From contig WTPW01000294.1 in assembly GCA_009809945.1 (NCBI GenBank), positions 314,486-378,485 on the forward strand: a stretch of 64,000 bases of DNA, given 5' to 3'. Below the pieces are notes generated by a model, which saw only the letters and a program-made list of their open reading frames with translations, had not been told where the DNA came from and did not search any database. The translations under genes were made by a program, and so were the position numbers. Shown piece by piece: positions 34,098 to 46,201 of the stretch (position 1 is its first letter; each line of letters opens with the position of its first letter). The stretch comes from Gigaspora margarita (lineage: Eukaryota > Glomeromycota > Glomeromycetes > Diversisporales > Gigasporaceae).

Positions 34098-34273
34098 GGA
34101 GAAATAGGGAACAAAAAACCAGATGATATTAATAGAAAACATATATTAATAATAGAAAAAAGATAATCATATTGGTAAAAAAAAGATGATACTAATAAGA
34201 AAAAGAAAAGGATGATATTAATAGTAAAAAATAATAGAAAAAGAAAAAAATGATGGCGCCGATAACGAGAGCC

Positions 34274-34297
34274 CTCACAACGTACTTATGTTGTGAG
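34274..34297. repeat. 8-bp perfect hairpin upstream of the F-box gene
   Basis: CTCACAAC (34274-34281) is exactly inverted as GTTGTGAG (34290-34297) around an 8-base loop. It may be a leftover of the nearby retroelement (LTR ends here start TGTGAG). The rest of 34100-34694 is A-rich, with a T run at about 34637-34657 close to the F-box gene start. Confidence 0.5.
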
Positions 34298-34694
34298 AAG
34301 GCAATTTAAGGTAACTAATTTTCACGGCTAAAACAACCTAAATTGAAGGTCACTCGAAAGAGTACACGGAGGATTTTGTAAACCTTTTTTAATTGTCACT
34401 ATTTTAGTCGATTTAGGGTTTATGACTAATAATGAGTAACTCACGGCTATTATGACTTTAATAATTTCCCACCCATTTCTGAATCCTATTATCTTTAATG
34501 GAAATTGCCACGAGCCAAACCTGAATTAGTATTTTATTGAATGCACGTCTATCAATGCACATGTAAGGACCCAATCTTATCGTTATGGCTTAGGTCGGAT
34601 TTTCCAGATTTGGCTACATCTGATACGTATATCTTATTTTTTTTTTTTTTTTTTTTTGTGACTCTATCATTTCTACGTACGAACATTTTTCAAT

Positions 34695-36530
34695 ATGACA
34701 ACACTACCGAATGAATGTTATTATATAATATTTAATAATTTCCGTCGTTATCATAAAAGTTTATTTTCATGTGCACTCGTAAACCGTCAATGGTGTAGAG
34801 TTATCATACCAATTCTGTGGAGCGAATCGGAACACCATTTTCATGATGAAAAACTTATAAGAACACTTCTTTTAATGTTAAATGCCGAAGAACAAACTTT
34901 ATTAATTCCTTTTAAAATTAGCATTCCAAGTAACCCAAATCCATTATTTGAATATTCAAGCTATATTATATCTGTTACGAATGGTTTGCACGATGGAATT
35001 AGAAATTGGGTTCCTCCTTATGAGAGATATGAATTTGGATATGAGACTGAAAATGCTATTAAATGTTCTTTAATTGCAATGTTTTTACGAACTGGAAAAA
35101 ATCTTAAGTATTTAAATATTGATAACACTATTTGCAACCAAATAATATTTGAAAATCTTTATAAGAATACTACCATTACCTCAATAGAATTATGTAATAT
35201 CAGTAGTGATTCTAAACCTAAGGCAATAGGCGTATTAACAAACGTCCTTTGTGAGAATTCTACTTTAACTTCTTTGGACCTTAGACGTAATCAACTGGGG
35301 TTTGAAGAAATGAAAACATTAGTAGAAGGTTTTTATAAAAATACTACCCTAAATTCATTAGATCTTTGTAATAATCGGATTGGTATTGAAGAGGAGAAGA
35401 TGTTGGCAAAATTCCTTAGCAAGAACTCCACATTGACTTATTTGAATCTTGATAACAATTTTATTGGACCAAGGGGAGGAAAAGCATTAGCAAATGCACT
35501 TTTCAAGAACACTACGTTAACCTCTCTAAATCTTGGTGAAAATGATCTTGGATCTAAAGGATGTAAAGCATTAGCTGATGCGCTTTGCAAAAACACCACA
35601 CTGTCTTCATTGAATCTTTCTCGCAACGAATTTGGATCAGAAGAAGGAAAAGTGTTAGCCCATGCACTTTGCAATAATGCCACTCTGACTTCCTTAGATA
35701 TTAGTAGGAATGCACTTGGATCAGAAGGAGTAAAAGCATTAGCAGATGTACTTTACAAGAACATTACGCTGATTTCTTTGAATCTTAGAATAAATAATAT
35801 TGGACCAGAAGGAGGAAAAAAGTTAGCAGATGCGCTTTGTAAGAACATAACACTAGCTTTTTTGGATATTAGTTCTAATTACTTTGGATCAGAAATAGGA
35901 AATGCATTAGCAGATGCGCTCTGCATGAACGCTACACTGACTTCTTTGAAACTTTCGGAGAATGAACTTGGATCAGAAGTGGGCAAAGCATTAGCAGATG
36001 CACTTTGCAAGAACAGCACACTAACTTTTTTGGATATTAGCTATAATTACTTTGAACCAGAAGTAGGAAAAGCATTAGCAGATGCGCTCTGCAAGAACGC
36101 TACGCTGACTTCTTTGTGTCTTAACGGAAATCATCTTAGGTCAGAAGGTGGAAAGGCTTTAGCAAATGCGCTTTGCAAGAATACCACGCTAACTTCTTTG
36201 GATATTAGTAGTAATAAACTTGGATCTGAAGGAGGAAAAGCATTTGCTATTGCACTTTGTAAGAATACAACGCTAACTTCTTTGAATATTAGTCAGAATG
36301 ATCTTGGATCAGAAGGAGGAAAAGCATTAGCTGGTGCCCTTTATACGAACACCTCGCTAACTTTTTTGAATCTTGATTATAATAGATTTGGTAAAAAAGG
36401 GGGAAAAGTGTTGGCTGATGCACTTTGCAAGAACACTACGTTAACTACCTTGTCTATTAATTATAACAATCTTGACCTAGAAGTTGAAAGAACAATAGAA
36501 GATGCATTTCCTTGGTGCACTATTAGATAA
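34695..36530 (+). CDS. F-box protein with fifteen 28-residue leucine-rich repeats
   Basis: 611 codons, uninterrupted. Residues 1-45 form a fungal F-box-like domain (LPNECYYIIF, then SLFSCALVNRQWCRVIIPIL), which would bind Skp1 in an SCF ubiquitin ligase. After a divergent segment (46-188), residues 189-608 are fifteen exact 28-residue repeats of the ribonuclease-inhibitor type, consensus TTLTSLDISxNxLGSEGGKA and LADALCKN; nucleotides 35259-36518 are thus a near-perfect 84-bp repeat array. The LRR face would select substrates. The start is the first ATG, just after a T-rich leader. Such proteins are greatly expanded in Glomeromycotina. No intron is needed. The minus-strand frame 35438-35683 is a shadow. 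A possible poly(A) signal AATAAA is at about 36716. Confidence 0.9.
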   Translation: MTTLPNECYYIIFNNFRRYHKSLFSCALVNRQWCRVIIPILWSESEHHFHDEKLIRTLLLMLNAEEQTLLIPFKISIPSNPNPLFEYSSYIISVTNGLHDGIRNWVPPYERYEFGYETENAIKCSLIAMFLRTGKNLKYLNIDNTICNQIIFENLYKNTTITSIELCNISSDSKPKAIGVLTNVLCENSTLTSLDLRRNQLGFEEMKTLVEGFYKNTTLNSLDLCNNRIGIEEEKMLAKFLSKNSTLTYLNLDNNFIGPRGGKALANALFKNTTLTSLNLGENDLGSKGCKALADALCKNTTLSSLNLSRNEFGSEEGKVLAHALCNNATLTSLDISRNALGSEGVKALADVLYKNITLISLNLRINNIGPEGGKKLADALCKNITLAFLDISSNYFGSEIGNALADALCMNATLTSLKLSENELGSEVGKALADALCKNSTLTFLDISYNYFEPEVGKALADALCKNATLTSLCLNGNHLRSEGGKALANALCKNTTLTSLDISSNKLGSEGGKAFAIALCKNTTLTSLNISQNDLGSEGGKALAGALYTNTSLTFLNLDYNRFGKKGGKVLADALCKNTTLTTLSINYNNLDLEVERTIEDAFPWCTIR

Positions 36531-37300
36531 AAATTTTATTTTAAAGTTTATCAACAATTTACTATTAGAAAATTTTTGTCTAGTCAACCATTTTTTTTGA
36601 CATTTATAAAATTAGTAGTTTTGATCCAAATTTTTAAAGAAATAATGTGGTGACACCATTAAATATACATTATTAAATATTTTATACTTTAGATCACTAT
36701 TTTGCAAATGATTTTCAATAAAAGTCCGCATGAGTATGTATCATGTTGTGAATGCTATTTTAAATCTATTGAATCATTTTCAAGTTATTTTTATTTTAAT
36801 ATTTTGAACTTGCCCTTAAAAATCCCTCATTTTATCGGTGGATAAAAATATTATCAATATTAGTATATATGAATCTTAGCTCTGATCGAGATTAGCAAAT
36901 TAACAAACTAAATATTGTGTATACGGATAGTGTCGCTGCATACAGTAGTTCTAAAATATAATAGGTCATAGAAAATAACTAGTTGGCCATGATTAAAATA
37001 ATCGGATACTCGGGTGAATTATTATATGATTCTGATAAAAGCTCTATTCGGGTACAATGTCAAAATAAAAGAGAATCAAAAATCATGATTAGTTATAATC
37101 AAAAAATTGGTAATAAATTTTTGTAGTAATAAAACTCAACTAAAGAAAATTAAAGAATACAGTATTTGAATTCTTAATTTTTTGACAGAATGAATATATT
37201 AATTTATTCAGATCACAAGCATTCTTCTACAGAATTTTGTTTTCTCAATAGTGGACTTTGTAAAAGAAAAATTATGTAAGAGATAATCCGCAATAAGATA
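36531..37300. other. 3' flank of the F-box gene, no gene seen
   Basis: AT-rich intergenic sequence. It has no open frame of note and no clear inverted repeat apart from short TATTCGGGTAC/ACTCGGGTGAA words near 37010-37060. Confidence 0.4.
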
Positions 37301-37304
37301 AATA

Positions 37305-37633
37305 ATTAGAATGGGTGGCAATTATTTCGCCGACAATCACTTCACCGACATAACATTTCACCGACAAATATTCACCGACAAGTTCATTTTACCGACAGTT
37401 TGTTTCACCGAAGCTCATTTCACCGACAAAGTAATTCGGGTCATTGTCGTTAGGGATAGGATAGGGTCAGGGTAGAATTAGGGTTAAAGTTAGTGTGCTT
37501 TTTAAAAAAAAACTTGTCGGTAAAATGAGCTTCGGTGAAACAAGCTGTCGGTAAAATGAACTTGTCGGTGAATATTTGTCGGTGAAATGTTATGTCGGTG
37601 AAGTGAATGTCAGCGAAATAATACGGACCCCTT
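37305..37633. mobile_element. Foldback MITE built of TTTCACCGACA repeats, copy 2
   Basis: The best-preserved copy. The left arm has ATTATTTCGCCGACA, CACTTCACCGACA, CATTTCACCGACA, ATATTCACCGACA, TTTTACCGACAG, GTTTCACCGAAG, CATTTCACCGACA; the right arm is its inverse from about 37508 to 37633. The centre has GGGTCAGGGTAGAATTAGGG. About 330 bp, with arms of about 120 bp. The minus ORF (63 codons, Phe-Thr-Asp repeats) is the translation of these words and not a gene. Confidence 0.8.
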
Positions 37634-37850
37634 TTATTCAATGATATCGTTGTATAAATTTATTTTTTATAATATCGATATTATAAGTGACAAACAATAC
37701 CGGTCATGTCTAATTCGATTCCAAAATTCTGAACTAACCTAAATTCCAAAGTGACATATAGTATGAATTTTTAGAACTTTTTGATTATAATTACAAATTA
37801 TAAATCAAAATTAACTGCCTATGAGCAAACCTATAAGTTAAGCCAGTTTA

Positions 37851-38042
37851 TTAAATTTCGGCATGTTTTTTATAATGAATAAAAGCCATATATTCATCTT
37901 GTTCAACTCCGATTCCATAAAGATAATAATAACCGACTTGTTTGATTGCCATTGCCTCACCCATATTAGCAGATTGTAAATAATTAATAAATGCTTTAAC
38001 AACATCTAGTTCAACACTAATTCCATATTCATAACAATGCAC
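37851..38042 (-). pseudogene. Sel1-repeat fragment
   Basis: 64 codons read CYEYGISVELDVVKAFINYL, then SANMGEAMAIKQVGYYYLYG, then GVEQDEYMAFIHYKKHAEI. This is one and a half Sel1 repeats (GxGVExDxxKAFxxYxxSAxMG). There is a stop just upstream (on the minus strand) and no start codon or flanking domain, so this is a fragment. Confidence 0.65.
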
Positions 38043-38599
38043 AACATTACATATTTTCTAGAGCATAACCAATGTTTAAAATTCAGATCCAAAATTACTT
38101 GCACAAATGCAATATACAAGTTTTAGATGCACAAACAATTGATTGCACATGTGTGCATATAAAAAAAATTTTTACTTGCACATATGTTCATGTAAAAAAA
38201 TTTATTGAGGTAGATAAATACAGTAAAATCTTTGATTTACAAATCATCATGATATTTATTGGTTATTGTTTAACTAAAAGAGACTAATTCATCAACTAAA
38301 TTTGCACAGAATAAAAGGTTAAACTATCAACTAAATTAATAAGATACAATCATCCTTTTATATAATCACCTCCTATCTAGTCACAAACTCTATATAATCA
38401 TGTCAAAATATGATGCCATTTATTTATATTAAAAATACCTCCATATGTCACAATTATATTATAATCACCATCAAATTTTTTTAGAATTTGTTGGCTGATT
38501 TTAATAATAAAAAATACTTTACAATCACATTTATATATGAATATAGATAGTTGCTATATTGAAAAGTTATAATTTTAATAATTAAATCAACTTTTTTAT

Positions 38600-39480
38600 G
38601 CCATAAATAAAATTGTTCAGAAAGATAAAATATACCTACTCTTAAATTTCATGCAAATCAAATAACTTTTTATTAGTATTGTTTTTTATTTTACTTATCT
38701 ATGAATATAGCTAAAAAAAACTTGTAATTTTTTTTGTAGTAAAGTAAAATAAACAATATATTAACGAAATATCATATTTTATTCTACTTAACATCTTTTC
38801 TTATTGTATAAAATCGATTTACTTAGTACTATTTCGACTTTTATATATAGCAATGATAAATGATCATATATAACAATTTATTTTAAAAATTTTTATTTAT
38901 GATCATTGGTTGTTTCTATATATAAAAATCAAAATAATACAAAGTAAACCATTTTTTATGCAATAAAAAAGTTGTTCAGGAGAACAGAATATACCTACTT
39001 TAAAATTGTTATGTAAATCAGATAACTTCAATCAATTTATATAAAAATTTTAAAAATAGTGTATTTCATTCTCTTGAACAACTTTTAATATTGAATAAAA
39101 TCGATTTACTTAGTATTATTTTGACTTTTATATATAGCAAAATCATTGATCATATATAGAAATTTTTTTATATAAATTTTAAAAACTTTATATACAATTA
39201 TTGATTGTTGCTATATATAAATTTAAAAAAATATTACTAAGCAAATTACTTTTTATGCAATAAAAAAAGTTGTTTAGGAGAACAAAATATGCCTACTTTA
39301 AAATTTTATATAAATCTGTTGATATTTCATTAATATAGATATTTTTTGCATTTCTATAAAAAAATTACAAATTTTTAGCTATATTTGTAGATATATAAAA
39401 TAAAAAACAGTTCTAATAAAAAAGTTATCTAATTTGTATAAATAAAAAAGTTATCTAATTTGTATAAAAAAATAATTAAT
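38600..39480. repeat. Large foldback with repeated inner arms
   Basis: Outer arms: TTTTTATTAGTATTG...TAGCTAAAAA near 38670-38725 inverted at about 39362-39430. Inner units TTGTTCAGGAGAACA followed by AATATACCTACTTTAAAATT occur in direct order at about 38613, 38970 and 39269. ATCGATTTACTTAGTA and TTTATATATAGCAA occur at 38814 and 39110, with their inverses near 38920-38950 and 39210-39245. So this is a palindrome containing two copies of a smaller palindrome. 38043-38600 and 39480-39650 are AT-rich filler. Confidence 0.55.
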
Positions 39481-39667
39481 TTTTTTATTTTATTGATTAT
39501 ATTAAAGCTTACAAAAAGAAAATAAAATATAATTGCCTGATTATTTTTAGTGCATTAAAATTTTAAATTCTTTGTTGTACATTATTTTTTGTGTGTGTCA
39601 CAAAATAAAAAATTCAAAAATAATGATAGTGATAAAAAAAAATAAATGAAACAAAAAAATTGTGCAT

Positions 39668-39835
39668 GACACTGGATATCTGTTTTTTTAATTCAGATAT
39701 CCGAATGGATTAACCAAAATATTTGACCAGAATCACATGATTTTAGCACCATTCAATAAGATGAATCAAATAGTAATAAAATCATATGATTCTGGTTGAT
39801 AATTTGTGAGATAATTGGTTACTAGTTGCCCAGGA
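39668..39835. repeat. Pair of hairpins
   Basis: GGATATCTG/CAGATATCC (39674-39702) and, further right, ACCAGAATCACATGATTTTA/AAAATCATATGATTCTGGTT (about 39727-39799) are inverted pairs. They are probably MITE remains. 39836-40080 shows nothing. Confidence 0.5.
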
Positions 39836-40086
39836 AATTAGCCCTAGAATAATCAAAATTCAGAGTTGAATATTGTTACTAAGCTTATAGAGTTTTGAAC
39901 CAATTTATCTTTGATCATAAGCAAATAGTGATTAAGACACATATAATTACAGGTTATAGGGTTTCTCTTTGTTAATCTAAATTAATATATCAGTTTATTA
40001 CAATAATACTAAATATTATTAACAATTATTTTAATCGCCTTTCACAAACTGAAACTATATACTTTAATATATCTTTAATTCAAATA

Positions 40087-40247
40087 GGAGCTTCAATCCC
40101 TCACTTGGAGCTTTAGTCTCTCAATTGGAGTTTTAATCTCTCGATTGGAGCTTTAATCTTTCAAAGCACTTCTGGTAGTCCCAGACCAGGATCTATGGTT
40201 CCAAACTATTGTTCATGGCCCAGAACTTAGATCCAGGGTCTGAAACC
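40087..40247 (+). repeat. Four 20-bp tandem units, then an inverted repeat
   Basis: TTGGAGCTTTAATCTCTCAA-type units run exactly four times (40087-40166). Next, CAGACCAGGATCT (about 40183) and AGATCCAGGGTCTG (about 40230-40243) are inverted around GTTCCAAACTATTGTTCATG. There are no spacers between units. Confidence 0.7.
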
Positions 40248-40254
40248 ACTACTT

Positions 40255-40413
40255 AGTTATATTCTAGAAACTAACAATAACTAGAATTACTTTGTTAGTG
40301 AAATGAGTTTTGGTGAAATGAACTGTCAGCAAAATGAATTTGTTGGTGAATAATTTGTTGATAAAATGGGTATCTGTAAAGTAATTGTCAGTGAAATAAT
40401 TGCCACCAATGGG
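40255..40413. mobile_element. TTTCACCGACA-type element, one arm only
   Basis: One arm of the 12327/37305 family: AACAATAACTAGAATTACTT (also at 12503-12522), TTAGTGAAATGAGTTTTGG, TCAGTGAAATAATTGCCACC. The partner arm is missing, so this is half an element. The two minus frames over it are products of the repeat. 40414-41219 is AT-rich with GATCAT tandem words at 40793-40812. Confidence 0.65.
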
Positions 40414-41219
40414 GTATGGCTGATTTTGCTTTGAAAGATTTGTATTTTGCATGAGACAAAAAAAAAAAATGAATGAACATGTGAGTATAAAATATGTTGA
40501 TCTGATATGGATAGTTGCTTTTTTTGATGCATTTGTGATTAAAAATTATTGTGAAATCGATGACATGGGTTATATAGTATAAAGATCATAAAATAGATAC
40601 ATAATTATACTTTTAAGTTGATTATTAAGTATGATCAGTAGGGTGATAATCAGATCTGTTATTATTGTGATTACAATTTCGATTGTATGTTGTTTGTCAT
40701 TATAATAAAATATTAACATTATGTATTATAATAATATATTGATATGGTTAAAGAAAAAAATGAAGCAAGACTTAAAAATGGTAAACAAGTATGATCATGA
40801 TCATGATCATAATTGATTAGATGATATATCATCACTATCGATTGGAGACAACAATTTTTACAAATCATGATAAACTTTTTTGTTAATTAATTAATTAAAT
40901 ATGGTAAGAATGACTCTACAGTATTTTTTTTATGCATTGGCTTTCATGGTTTGCATTACTTATTTATTACTTTATCATCAATTGATAATTGATGGATAAT
41001 ATATTTATACAGGAAGAAATAAATTCTTTAAAATTACCATTGATGATAAATATATTTGGTAGATAAATTGTTATAAATATATTGTGAGCTGAATTAGTAT
41101 ATATATGACCATGATATTTTTGTTGATATCAATATTTGTTATGAATTTTCATTATTTTTTTGAATTTTTTTAAAATGCCTTCTCATATCACCTTAATTGT
41201 AATTATAATAACACAAAGA

Positions 41220-42160
41220 ATATACTAACTCATTAGCACATGGTTTTGCCAAATACCAATTAGCAGAAGATGATTTTAAGATTAAACATTAAATATTTTT
41301 ATCCTTTTAATAAACCTCAAGTCAAATTTTCAATTGGTGATATCATAATTATTGCTTGTAAATTTGTGATCAAAAATTGAGAGCAGCACATTACTGTTTC
41401 TTATGCTAATGTTATTGTAGCTGGTGATTCTAACTATGAGTTTGAAGCTAATGAAATATCGATTAGTGTTCCATATTGTATATTTTATATTATTATTAGC
41501 TGTGAACCAAAAGAGTGTAGAGAATCCACATACTTTGAAGCTGGATATTACAAGTATAATTCAATCACTAATTCTAGAAATATATATATAAAAATGAGGA
41601 TCTCACAGTTTTCCTACTTATGTGCTAATACTAGCATTAGAATGGGTAGAACATTTATAGTTTCTGGATTTGTTAGCCATATAACCTCAAATTTTATTAT
41701 ACTTAAAGTTACAGATATCGACTTTATAATATCTAATATTAATATAATCCAAGATGCACAACTGAGCATAATCTCAAATATTTCTGAATGTTGTTCAGAT
41801 ATTGACATTATTGCAAAAGATACTGATTTGAATATTTTATAGGCCCTATAGATTAGTATCAAGACCTTTAAAACAAAGTTCTAGCTTGTCTACTGTTATT
41901 GATGAATTTGTGATATTATTTCAAGATCTAGCACCTTTTACTAATATTAGTACTGATACAGTTCGAATCCAAAAAATAAAATAAATTATCAGATTTAACT
42001 TTAAATATTCTTGAACTATTAACTATGAATAATGCTTAAGATTATAGAGTCTGAATTAAAGATGCCCCAAAAGATGATGATTTTGAAATTCTGGAAGAAA
42101 AGTTATAAAAGAAGTTCAAAAAAAATAAAGGTAAAAAGCTTCAAAAAAAAAAATAGAAAA
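41220..42160 (+). pseudogene. Decayed member of an unrecognised protein family
   Basis: A long reading frame shows through with a few stops: from about 41318 VKFSIGDIIIIACKFVIKN, then HITVSYANVIVAGDSNYEFE, then PKECRESTYFEAGYYKYNSI, then 41594-41842 open for 82 codons (FSYLCANTSIRMGRTFIVSG, ...). The segment 41850-42140 is degraded and ends in a Lys-rich tail. I recall similar proteins as a multicopy hypothetical family in Rhizophagus genomes, without known function; that recollection cannot be checked here. Disabled by stops near 41375 and after 41842. Confidence 0.45.
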
Positions 42161-43908
42161 TAAATTTTTTTTCTTGTTTTTTTTTTTTATTTTTTTATTA
42201 TTTATTTCATATTTTTTTTCTTTAAATATTTTTTTTGTTTTTTTTTATTAAACTGTTAAATTGATTTTTTAAAAAAATTATATAATGCAATCATCCAAGA
42301 AAAGAAACTTTGTACATATATACAAATTTTGACAGCATAAATTCGCATGATCAAGTAATTGGATCTGCAATATTTTAAAGCATGTATACAGCGATAACTA
42401 ATTAGAATTTTATGTTTACTAATTCTCTGAATTTTCTATTGGTCAAATACAAATTTTATCTCTTATTAAATAAAATAAATCATTGATCAGATACTTATAA
42501 TTTGTTTAAAAAAGTATTGATTCAAATAATCTATTTATAATTATTGTTCTGTTAAAAAGTATTGATTTGAATAAACTACTATGTTAGTAATTGTTATTTC
42601 TATAAAAGTTAAATAATTATTTAAATATTTCTTCTTACTTATAAAAACTAATTTACTAGCTATTTATTATTGAATAAAAAATATTTTGAAGCTCTTTTTT
42701 TAGCAGTTTTTTTGAATTATTTTATTACAAACTGAAGTAACTATATATAAGAAGATAGCCAAATAAGAATTAAAAAATATATCTTTATTTTTTTATTATT
42801 AAAATCATATACTTTAATTGCCAATTCAGTTAAGACCATCATTATTTTTATATTTGGAATTGGGATAAAACAAATTTATAAATAATATAGTACAAAAATC
42901 TAAATCTGACCTTTATATATAAAATTTTTATTTAATTTAAAGTTTTTGAAAATATTTTTATTTATATCTTCTTATATACTGGTCTTATTTTAATGATTTT
43001 TTAGTAGTAGAACTATAAGAACCTACTCTACGACTTTACTTAGAGTCAAAATAATATTTACTTAGTATAAAATAACTTTTTATAAGAGTTATTCTCAGAT
43101 TTGATAATATATTGTTTACTTATTTGCTTATTTTCAATTTCAAATATAGTAATAATATAGCTAAAGTGCTGATCTTATCTGGATTGGTAATTAAGTAAAA
43201 TGTTTAGAACCTCTAAAAACTTCACAAAACTAAAATTAGGACCTTATATCTAATTTATATTATATTATATAAAACTTTTTCTTATTTTAAAAATGTACTC
43301 TATCTCTAAATTTTATAAATTAAAATAATATAAGATGTTTAATACCATAGGTGCATTTTATAATTATTGATATTATATACTCTAATTTATAGAATTGTAT
43401 AACTAGGATGCTAACATTTGTAATATAGATTATATTATTTTTACAAATTGGACCAAATTTGGTTAAAGGTCCAAATTTAAATTTTAGCAAATTAAGATCA
43501 ATTTAGATAATAGATCCATGTTTAGTTTTTGTTATTATATAATTTATTTTTTGTCAAATTATTACCGTAAATTGCTGAAAATAAGTACCCCCTCCCAATA
43601 TGTAGGGTGTGCTTATTTTTGGATAATTATTTTGAATGATCTTCACCAAAAATTTCTGAAAATTTTTGATCACATATACTATATTTTGATTATAATCAAT
43701 CTGGATATAACAAGTTATTAATAGCTATACGAAGCAAAGTAATAATTATAATTGAAAAGTAGTTGTAGTATATAATTGGGCTTTAGTGTCAATAGCAATT
43801 TGGTACTTACCCTGCATATGTATTACAATCATTGATCATGATTGTATGTCGATAAACAAATAATTATCATTAAGTGAATTAGTTAGTAATTTATATAATA
43901 ATTTTTGC

Positions 43909-45132
43909 CTTTTCAAAATAACCTACTGTTCGACGATGATTTACAAGAAATTTTACTATGCTAACTAAAAAAAAATTTATAACAAGACTTGTAGCGCATA
44001 TCATAGACTAATAAAATCTCAAATTTTATAAAAACGTATTGAAAACTCGTGAAGATATTAATGTTTTTGTAAATTTGGATGCATACTTTTTCGCAAGTTT
44101 TCGCCTAAACTTCAAATGCATCCTGAAGCACTTTCTCAAAATGAAACTTCCAAAACGTGACTAAGTAAGTTAATAGAATAGGTATTTGAAAGTCTTCAGT
44201 TAAAATTTTATCAAAAACAAATTAATATTGACGAAGTTATGATGATTTTTCAATTTGCTTCCAGATTCAGAATTTTTTAAAATTTACAATTTTGAAAACA
44301 GAAAAATTTCATCACAGGCTAGATTTTTACAAGTTCAAATTAAACAAGTTACTGCGCACTAAGTAAACATTTAGAGCATATTATTGACTAATAGAATCTC
44401 AAATTTTATAAAAAAATGTTAAAAACTCATGAAGATATTAGCATTTTTGTAAATTCAGAACGCATACGTTTTTGCAAAAAAATCTTTCATCAAAGATTTC
44501 TCTACGAGTTCTTGTTCAAATTTGATAAAAAATTTTTATTTGAATTCTATATATTTGTAGAAATAAAATAAAAAAATTTTCATCGAATTTGGTCAAGAAC
44601 TCGTAGAGAAATCTTTGATGAAAGATTTTTTCTATTGTTTGCAAAAACGTATGCGTCCTGAATTTACAAAAACGTTAATATCTTCATGAGTTTTTAACAT
44701 TTTTTCATAAAATTTGAGATTCTATTAGTCAATAATATGCTCTAAAAGTTTACTTAGTGCGCAGTAACTTGTTTCATTTGAACTTGTAAAAATCTAGCCT
44801 GTGATAGAATTTTTCTGTTTTTATCAAAATTGTAAATTTTAGAATGAAGACTTTCAAATACCTATTCTATTAACTTACTTAGTCACGTTTTGGAGGTTTC
44901 ATTTTGAGAAAGTGCTTTAGGATGCATTTGAAGTTTAGGCAAACACTTGCAAAAAAGTATGCATCCGAATTTACAAAAATGGTAATTCTTCACGAGTTTT
45001 CAATACGTTTTTATAAAATTTGAGATTCTATTAGTCTATGATATGCGCTACAAGTCTTGTTATAAATTTTGTTTTAGTTAGCATAGTAAAATTTCTTGTA
45101 AATCATCACTGAATAGTGGATTATTTTGAAAA
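43909..45132. repeat. 1.2-kb palindrome
   Basis: The two halves are inverse copies over nearly the full length: CTTTTCAAAATAACC at 43909 against TTATTTTGAAAA at 45132; CTTGTAGCGCATATCATAGA against TCTATGATATGCGCTACAAG; CACTTTCTCAAAATGAAACT against AGTTTCATTTTGAGAAAGTG-type sequence; and at the centre TTTCTCTACGAGTTCTTG against CAAGAACTCGTAGAGAAA, around 44555. The left half has about 70 extra bases near 44210-44290. Confidence 0.8.
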
Positions 45133-45174
45133 AAAACAAAAAAAAACATTACAAAGAATCTGCGTTGAACTTGT

Positions 45175-45335
45175 TTACAGGAACTTTCATCAAAGATATT
45201 TCCACGAGTTCTTGACCAAATTTGATGAAATTTTTTTTATTTTAATTCTATGAACCCATAGAATTCAAATAAAAAAATTTTTATTAAATTTGGTCAAGAA
45301 CTTATAGAGATAATATTAATAAAAGTTTTCAAAAG
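45175..45335. repeat. 160-bp palindrome copying the core of the large palindrome
   Basis: CATCAAAGATATTTCCACGA and GTTCTTGACCAAATTTGATG are inverted around AATTCTATGAACCCATAGAATT (centre about 45253). The same words form the centre of 43909-45132, so the core exists twice. Confidence 0.7.
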
Positions 45336-46201
45336 TTAAAATATTTATATACTATAGCATGAATAGAAAAATCCATAATGCGAATAGCAATTTCCTATTT
45401 TTATTTATGCTGAACAATTTTTTTAAAATATCTGAACCTAAGAGCACTATCTAAATGTAATAATCTAGTTTTTAGCAAATTACTATAAAAACTTAATGTA
45501 ATAATTGAATTTTTAGCAAATTTACTTGATTTTAGAGATAGCAAAAACCTTAAAATTTGTACAAATCAGTTATGACCTAAATGAGAGATATCCAGGGTCC
45601 TTTATAAACAAAAGATCTAATCTGATCTTGTAATACAGAGCTTGTAGATTAATTTCGAATATAATTGAACTATTTTGAATATTAGTCCAAGTAGATTGCA
45701 CGAAAATTTTAAGGTTTGATTTATAATATTAAATTATGTAGATCATAGCTAATTTCAGTTAGAGGTGCTTATTTTTGGAGATTTACATTTGTTATAGGAG
45801 GTGCTTATTTTCAGGGGGTGCTTATTTTTGGCGATTTACGATACTTTTTTAGGAAGTATAAGCAAAAAAAGCTAACAATACTATTTATGCAAAATTTTAT
45901 TAAGACAATCAACATTGAGTTACTAACTTAAATTGTAAAATGAATTAAAAATATTATTTTTATAAGATGACTTGTTAATATTTTATTATTAAAATTTGCC
46001 TTTACAGTTAAAATACATTTCAAAACATATACAAAAAGTGATCTGCAAAGAAATATTAATATTTATAAATAAAAAAAAGCTATTTTGGAAACAAAATTAA
46101 ACTAAATAACTTGAAATTTCAGAAAGTAAAATTTTGTTTGTTTATTTATTACTTTTAATAGTGCACAGTAACTTGTTTTATTTGAACTTGTGAAAATCAG
46201 A

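Larger units (their letters stand above)
43562..45845. mobile_element. 2.3-kb TIR element with AATAAGCACCCCCT termini
   Basis: The left end TACCGTAAATTGCTGAAAAT then AAGTACCCCCT is inverted at the right as AGGGGGTGCTTATTTTTGGC then GATTTACGATA (to about 45845). A second GTGCTTATTTT subrepeat lies just inside each end. A TA duplication is possible. The interior is largely the palindrome 43909-45132 and shows no transposase. Confidence 0.6.

Noticed and set aside
37450-37641. Repetitive small protein (Phe-Thr-Asp repeats)
   Set aside because: It is the translation of TTTCACCGACA words of the foldback element; the same appears at 40264-40452.
40087-40166. CRISPR-like array
   Set aside because: The four 20-bp units abut without spacers and the window is eukaryotic.
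43518-43721. 67-codon ORF as gene
   Set aside because: It runs across the terminus of the 43562 element and has no recognisable features.
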